17,181 nucleotides of DNA, taken from NCBI GenBank assembly GCA_947463775.1, contig CANHVD010000042.1, positions 1-17,181 on the forward strand, written 5' to 3'. Positions 14,373-17,181 of this stretch are shown here, in pieces. A model generated the notes under the pieces. It did no database searches. It saw only the letters and a program-made list of their open reading frames with translations, and was not told where the DNA came from. This DNA comes from Planctomycetaceae bacterium. Lineage in GTDB: Bacteria; Planctomycetota; Planctomycetia; Planctomycetales; Planctomycetaceae. Position numbers and translations under genes: made by a program. Position 1 is the first letter of the stretch. Each line of letters begins with the position of its first letter.

Positions 14373-15155
14373 GATGTTCCCCTCGACCCCGACAGCCGTG
14401 TTTGCCGTTGTGGTCCATCCACTCAGTGCATTCAAATCCGAGCGGCATCATGCCCTGCTAATGATCTCAACCATGAAACCAGACGTGCTGGTCGACGGGG
14501 ATATTTTCTACACGCGGCCACGATTGAGGCGAACTTCCCGGGGGTATCCCGCGAACACTCGGCCTCAATCTGCACCGTGCAGAGAATAAGTCCCACACCG
14601 GCCAATCATCCGAAAACATTCTTTGCCGTCGGATGAGTTGCAATGATCACACTATCAACGCCGCAGTCCAGTTCATAAACCCAAATCGAATATATGGCCG
14701 AAAACACCAGAGGTCAAACAGGGATTCTCGACAGAGTTTTCGCAGCAGAGATATCTGACAGATTGGGCATTGAAGTCATTGCCCACCATGGCTTTCTATC
14801 TTTCCACGCCCACGCATTTCACTCCGAAACCGGTAGGCGGCCCTTTCGATCTCCGCAAACTCACGGTCGCCAATTCGCCCAGGATCGCATTCCGTCAAAT
14901 TCGGAAAATTCGATTATCCGGTCCCTTGCCGACGCGAACTGCCGCGCGTAAGCTGCGGGAGCAGTTTGTGGGATTCAAGCCCACAATGATCTTTGAAAAC
15001 AAGTTGAAAGTGGGATTCATGCCCGGTACGCTGTAGGCCTTCGGCTTGCGGCTCCGGTCACACAAGAGTTATGTGGTGTCTGGCTACAGGCCTGCTCTGG
15101 TAGACCAGCGATTACTGGGGGGTGCTGCCCTTGTAAGAAGGAAGAGAGTTTCCAC
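14373..15155. other. Long intergenic region upstream of mraZ and the S41 peptidase gene
   Basis: About 780 bp between divergent genes, with no gene I can support. Short plus-strand frames (for example 14694-14951 and 14770-15036) lack motifs and ribosome binding sites. A hairpin with arms CATCCGA and TCGGATG lies at 14607-14635 without a T tract. The only other clear structure is a duplicated 15-bp motif at 14968 and 15010, annotated separately. An untranslated RNA or a diverged gene remnant cannot be excluded. Confidence 0.5.
14968..15024 (+). repeat. Duplicated 15-bp motif upstream of mraZ
   Basis: GTGGGATTCAAGCCC at 14968-14982 recurs as GTGGGATTCATGCCC at 15010-15024, with one mismatch and exactly 42 bp between copies, about four helical turns. 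The first copy continues with ACA, so that TGTGGG...CCCACA can also form a 6-bp stem. MraZ is known to bind direct repeats containing GTGGG or TGGG upstream of its own gene. These copies lie 132-188 bp before the mraZ start and could be its operator. This is inference from the motif core; the usual array has closely spaced repeats instead. Confidence 0.45.
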
Positions 15156-15626
15156 ATGTTTCTGACGGGAGAATACAAGCGAACGATCGATGATCGCTTT
15201 CGCCTGATGCTTCCGCCGGAGCTGTCTGGGGCGATCTCTGATGAAAATGGCGATGTCATCATCGCTAAGGAACGAGCCGGTTGTCTGAGCCTTTGGCAGC
15301 CTGCAGAATGGCAGAAGCGGCTCGATAGTGGCATCGCTTTGCTGAAGCAGAAAATCGACTCGGGACGAATGGAACAACGCTGGAGCGAAGTTCAACGCCT
15401 GGGACGTCTGCTATCAACTCGCCATCAGACCACACGACTGGCAAATCGCTCGCGGCTTCTGATACCAGAAGGCTTCAGGCCATTTCTTGGCGTTGATGCT
15501 GGAAAAGAAACAGTCGTCGTTGGAGCTGTCATCTGTGTCGAAATCTGGCAACCAGATGCATGGAACAATGTCCTGAAAGATGAGATGCCGGACTTCGGCG
15601 AACTCTTCAAGCAGTTGACACAATAA
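15156..15626 (+). CDS. mraZ: MraZ-like transcriptional regulator with altered signature motifs
   Basis: A 156-residue protein with the two-fold AbrB-like MraZ layout. The first half begins MFLTGEYKRTIDDRFRLMLP, corresponding to the MraZ opening and its DxxGR signature. The second half has ANRSRLLIPEGFRPFLGV at the position of the second signature. Both signature glycines are changed (Phe15 and Ser99) and the second Asp is absent. The arginines that follow are kept, and these are the likely DNA contacts. MraZ normally regulates the division/cell-wall cluster and sits first in it, before rsmH. Here no rsmH, ftsL or ftsI follows; the next gene is blaI, 533 bp away. Start supported by AAGGAAGAGAG about 10 nt upstream. 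Whether it still regulates division genes elsewhere is unknown. Confidence 0.85.
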   Translation: MFLTGEYKRTIDDRFRLMLPPELSGAISDENGDVIIAKERAGCLSLWQPAEWQKRLDSGIALLKQKIDSGRMEQRWSEVQRLGRLLSTRHQTTRLANRSRLLIPEGFRPFLGVDAGKETVVVGAVICVEIWQPDAWNNVLKDEMPDFGELFKQLTQ

Positions 15627-15854
15627 TCCCGCTTTCAAATCGGAAGCAGAACGGATCGAAGACGAGAAAAGCATTGCTTACTCACTCTTCCCAGCAGGTC
15701 GCTTGCTCACTCAACAAGACACGCGACTGGCCGAGAGTTGTCCACCACGGATGGCGATGCGGCAGGGAGGCCGCTTTTCTCTCTTCGATCCGGTTTTTTT
15801 TCTGCCTCTGAGTTTTCTTCTCACCGCCGCGCATCTTCAAGCTTTCAGATGTAG

Positions 15855-15874
15855 GTTGGACATTCTTGTCCGAC
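15855..15874. repeat. Hairpin in repeat-like intergenic sequence
   Basis: GTTGGACA-TTCT-TGTCCGAC forms an 8-bp stem with one G-T pair and a 4-base loop. The longer string around it (GTAGGTTGGACATTCTTGTC) resembles an interspersed intergenic sequence that I recall from planctomycete genomes. Only this one copy is visible here, so repeat status is recollection, not observation. Confidence 0.4.
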
Positions 15875-16076
15875 AGTGTCTCGCCCCGCAAGAATGCCCG
15901 TCTTGTCAGTAAATCGCCTCTAAGCAGCGACAGCCATCCCAACCGCACTTGCATCGCATTTCCGCTGCAAGGTCGCGACATGGCTCAAAAGCTACAACTT
16001 CCTTCCAGGCTGCCAAGTCAGTTGAGATCTTCCTGAATTGTTACATGAGCGACGCTGAGTTCTTTGCCCGGCCCTC

Positions 16077-16106
16077 TTGACACAATTACAAATGTAATCC
16101 TACAGT
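16077..16106 (+). promoter_or_regulatory. Predicted blaI promoter
   Basis: A perfect sigma-70-type -35 box TTGACA (16077-16082) is followed, after an 18-base spacer, by TACAGT (16101-16106; four of six matches to TATAAT). Operator dyad 1 fills the spacer, so a bound repressor would block RNA polymerase. Transcription would start near 16113, leaving a leader of about 45 bases before the blaI ATG at 16160. Confidence 0.6.
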
Positions 16107-16129
16107 TCCTCGTCAGGGACATTTGTAAT
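16085..16129 (+). promoter_or_regulatory. Pair of BlaI-type operators
   Basis: Operator 1 is ATTACA-AA-TGTAAT (16085-16098), a perfect 6+6 dyad containing TACAnnTGTA, the core bound by BlaI/MecI repressors. Operator 2 is GACA-TT-TGTA (16118-16127), with one mismatch to the same core, continuing AAT. As a pair, ATTACAAATGT (16085-16095) and ACATTTGTAAT (16119-16129) are exact inverted repeats of 11 bp. Centre-to-centre distance is 31 bp, about three helical turns, so two BlaI dimers could bind on one DNA face. Together they cover the promoter spacer and the region just after the start site. This fits autorepression of blaI. Confidence 0.75.
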
Positions 16130-16159
16130 TGATGCCGAATTGAGTACGGAGGACCGCCG

Positions 16160-16549
16160 ATGCCGCCGCGACCGGGATTGTCGAAGGCTGAGCTGGAGAT
16201 TGCTCGAATTGTCTGGGAGCTGAAGGACGCTGGTGTTCGGCAGGTGTTTGAAGCTTTGCCGCCGGGCCGCGATATCGACTTTGCAACAGTTCAGACCTAC
16301 CTCCGCAGACTTGAAGAGAAAGGATATCTCAACGTGCGACTGGAAGGTCGCAGTCGAGTTTATTCGCCCAAAGTACGACCTCAAACCGTGATTCGGGAAA
16401 CCGTCGGCGAAATGGTCGACTTGCTGTTCGGCGGCGAAACGATGCCGCTGATGAAGCACCTCGTCGAGGAACGTAAGTTCTCTTCCGGTGATATCGAACA
16501 GCTTCGAGAGTTGCTGGATCGACTCGAAGGAGGCAGCGATGAGAAATGA
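16160..16549 (+). CDS. blaI: BlaI/MecI-family transcriptional repressor
   Basis: A 129-residue winged-helix repressor of normal family length. LSKAELEIARIVWELKDAGVRQVFEAL is the typical BlaI start (L...E.EIM..lW), DFATVQTYLRRLEEKGYL is the recognition helix region with the conserved TVQT-L-RLEEKGYL string, and EGRSRVYSPKV is the wing. The C-terminal half (DLLFGGETMPLMKHLVEERKF then LRELLDRLE) is the dimerisation part. BlaI dimers repress their own operon until cleaved after a BlaR1 sensor detects its signal, classically a beta-lactam. In planctomycetes many such pairs exist and their signals are mostly unknown. Start fixed by GGAGG 7 nt upstream. Operators lie just before it and the M56 sensor gene 138 bp after. 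Confidence 0.93.
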   Translation: MPPRPGLSKAELEIARIVWELKDAGVRQVFEALPPGRDIDFATVQTYLRRLEEKGYLNVRLEGRSRVYSPKVRPQTVIRETVGEMVDLLFGGETMPLMKHLVEERKFSSGDIEQLRELLDRLEGGSDEK

Positions 16550-16557
16550 GCAGGGTC

Positions 16558-16656
16558 TTCGGTTTTCAGTTTTCGGTTTTCAGCAACTGCGGGTGATCTC
16601 AGCTCTCTGCTTTCTTCCCTCTGCTTTTGCCCCATTTAAAATTTCAAATTTGAAAT
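16558..16656. repeat. Repeat-bearing spacer between blaI and blaR1
   Basis: TTCGGTTTTCAG occurs twice, 14 bp apart (16558-16569 and 16572-16583). Further on is a perfect 16-bp palindrome, ATTTCAAATTTGAAAT (16641-16656), in AT-rich sequence. Neither belongs to a coding frame with motifs. The strings resemble short interspersed sequences I recall in planctomycete genomes, but only one locus is visible. They occupy the gap where blaI and blaR1 commonly overlap or nearly touch. Confidence 0.5.
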
Positions 16657-16687
16657 CTCAAATCCGCGAAGCGGCCGGAGGTCGGTT

Positions 16688-17181
16688 ATGAACGACTTTC
16701 TGCACATGCTGTGGACACAGGCATGGCAAATCGCGGTGCTTGCTGTTGCCGTTGGTCTTTGCACAAGAACGATTGCGAGAAATCGCCCGCACCTGGCTCA
16801 TGCCCTCTGGCTGCTGGTGCTCATAAAATGTGTAACACCGCCCATGTGGGGGCATTCACTGGGTGTTTTTAGTCGGCTGCAGGCTCTGGCGGTATCGGTA
16901 GAGAAGACCAGTGTTTCACCTCCCGAGCATGTGAACGCTATAGAGGTTGAGCCCGCGCTTCCGCTACCCCACAGCAACGCTCCCGTATCCGGGTCGCTCA
17001 TCGAAAGTGAAATCACAGGTCATCAGGGCAGTCACGCTTTTGTACAGACCGATGATTCAACCGCCCCAAACCTCACTGTAGTTCCATCGCCTGAAGTATC
17101 GGACTGGATGACTGCAGAACCGAATCGCCCAAGTCGTGATTTATGGCCAGGCCCTTTGTTTTTCTGTCTGGTTGTCGGGGC
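16688..17181 (+). CDS. BlaR1-like M56 family sensor peptidase, N-terminal part (cut by window end)
   Basis: The frame from ATG 16688 is open to the window end (164 codons). GGAGG at 16677-16681 lies 6 nt before the start. The N terminus has a membrane helix (AWQIAVLAVAVGLCT), a basic loop, then HLAHALWLLVLIKCVTPP, the conserved second helix of M56/BlaR1 proteins (h.HaLWllVLlKll.PP). About 95 Ser/Pro/Glu-rich residues follow, predicted disordered, before another hydrophobic segment (WPGPLFFCLVV) at the edge. The zinc motif HEXXH and sensor domain would lie beyond the window. In the classical model the membrane protease, once activated, leads to loss of the BlaI repressor. Its pairing with blaI and the shared operon support the assignment. 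Confidence 0.85.
   Translation, partial: MNDFLHMLWTQAWQIAVLAVAVGLCTRTIARNRPHLAHALWLLVLIKCVTPPMWGHSLGVFSRLQALAVSVEKTSVSPPEHVNAIEVEPALPLPHSNAPVSGSLIESEITGHQGSHAFVQTDDSTAPNLTVVPSPEVSDWMTAEPNRPSRDLWPGPLFFCLVVG

Larger units (their letters stand above)
15627..16159. other. Intergenic region between mraZ and blaI
   Basis: A 533-bp stretch without a supported gene. It contains an imperfect hairpin at 15855-15874 and, at its right end, the blaI promoter and operators, both annotated separately. Short frames on both strands in 15680-15980 lack motifs and appear to run through repeat-like sequence. No convincing mraZ terminator was found: the T run near 15791-15800 is not preceded by a stem. Confidence 0.5.

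Noticed and set aside
14694..15036. Two plus-strand frames before mraZ
   Set aside because: No ribosome binding site, no motif and no coding-like composition; one is in frame with mraZ only by chance, with stops between.
15682..15981. 99-codon minus-strand frame between mraZ and blaI
   Set aside because: It runs through repeat-like hairpin sequence and has the Arg/Lys/Ser-rich text of non-coding DNA.
16085..16129. CRISPR-like or insertion-sequence terminal repeats
   Set aside because: There are only two inverted copies, placed exactly on a promoter before blaI with the BlaI core sequence; an operator explains them fully.

Overview
The window looks like a chromosomal segment of a planctomycete, probably a marine Planctomycetales relative. 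This is inferred from the gene set, not from a marker gene. The diagnostic features are a DUF1501 protein, two Hanks-type Ser/Thr kinases, a BlaI/M56 (BlaR1-like) pair, a divergent MraZ outside any cell-division cluster, and short intergenic repeats of a kind I recall from planctomycete genomes. No tRNA, rRNA, CRISPR array, insertion sequence or phage gene was seen.

Left part (1-5710). The 3' part of a DUF1501 gene runs in from the left edge. It meets, tail to tail, a gene for a predicted lipoprotein with a CX5R dual-specificity-phosphatase-like domain and a C-terminal cytochrome c'-like region ending in CVTCH. A gap of about 600 bp follows, then a transmembrane Ser/Thr kinase, then a translationally coupled pair: a macro-domain protein and an alpha/beta hydrolase.

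Central part (5741-10012), all on the minus strand. Read in the direction of transcription, a small coiled-coil exported protein precedes pilM-, pilN-, pilO- and pilP/gspC-like genes. The last four overlap by 1-4 bp and form the inner-membrane alignment platform of a type IV pilus or type II secretion machine. Upstream lies a separate gene for an exported, Ala/Lys/Glu-rich coiled-coil protein, followed by a near-ideal hairpin terminator.

Right part (10013-17181). A 666-bp interval holds what looks like a frameshifted gene remnant. Next comes a soluble atypical kinase (HCD and DIG in place of HRD and DFG), whose 3' end overlaps that of an opposing beta-propeller gene. The propeller gene lies just downstream of an S41 carboxy-terminal processing peptidase. 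An orphan mraZ follows, with a duplicated 15-bp motif upstream. Last is a blaI gene whose promoter carries two BlaI-type operator dyads 31 bp apart, then the start of a blaR1-like M56 sensor gene cut by the window end.

Most genes belong to known families. The most unusual items are the phosphatase/cytochrome c'-like fusion, the legible blaI operator-promoter, the atypical kinase, the MraZ with altered signature glycines and its upstream repeats, and the pseudogene candidate. I see no convincing multi-gene system without precedent.
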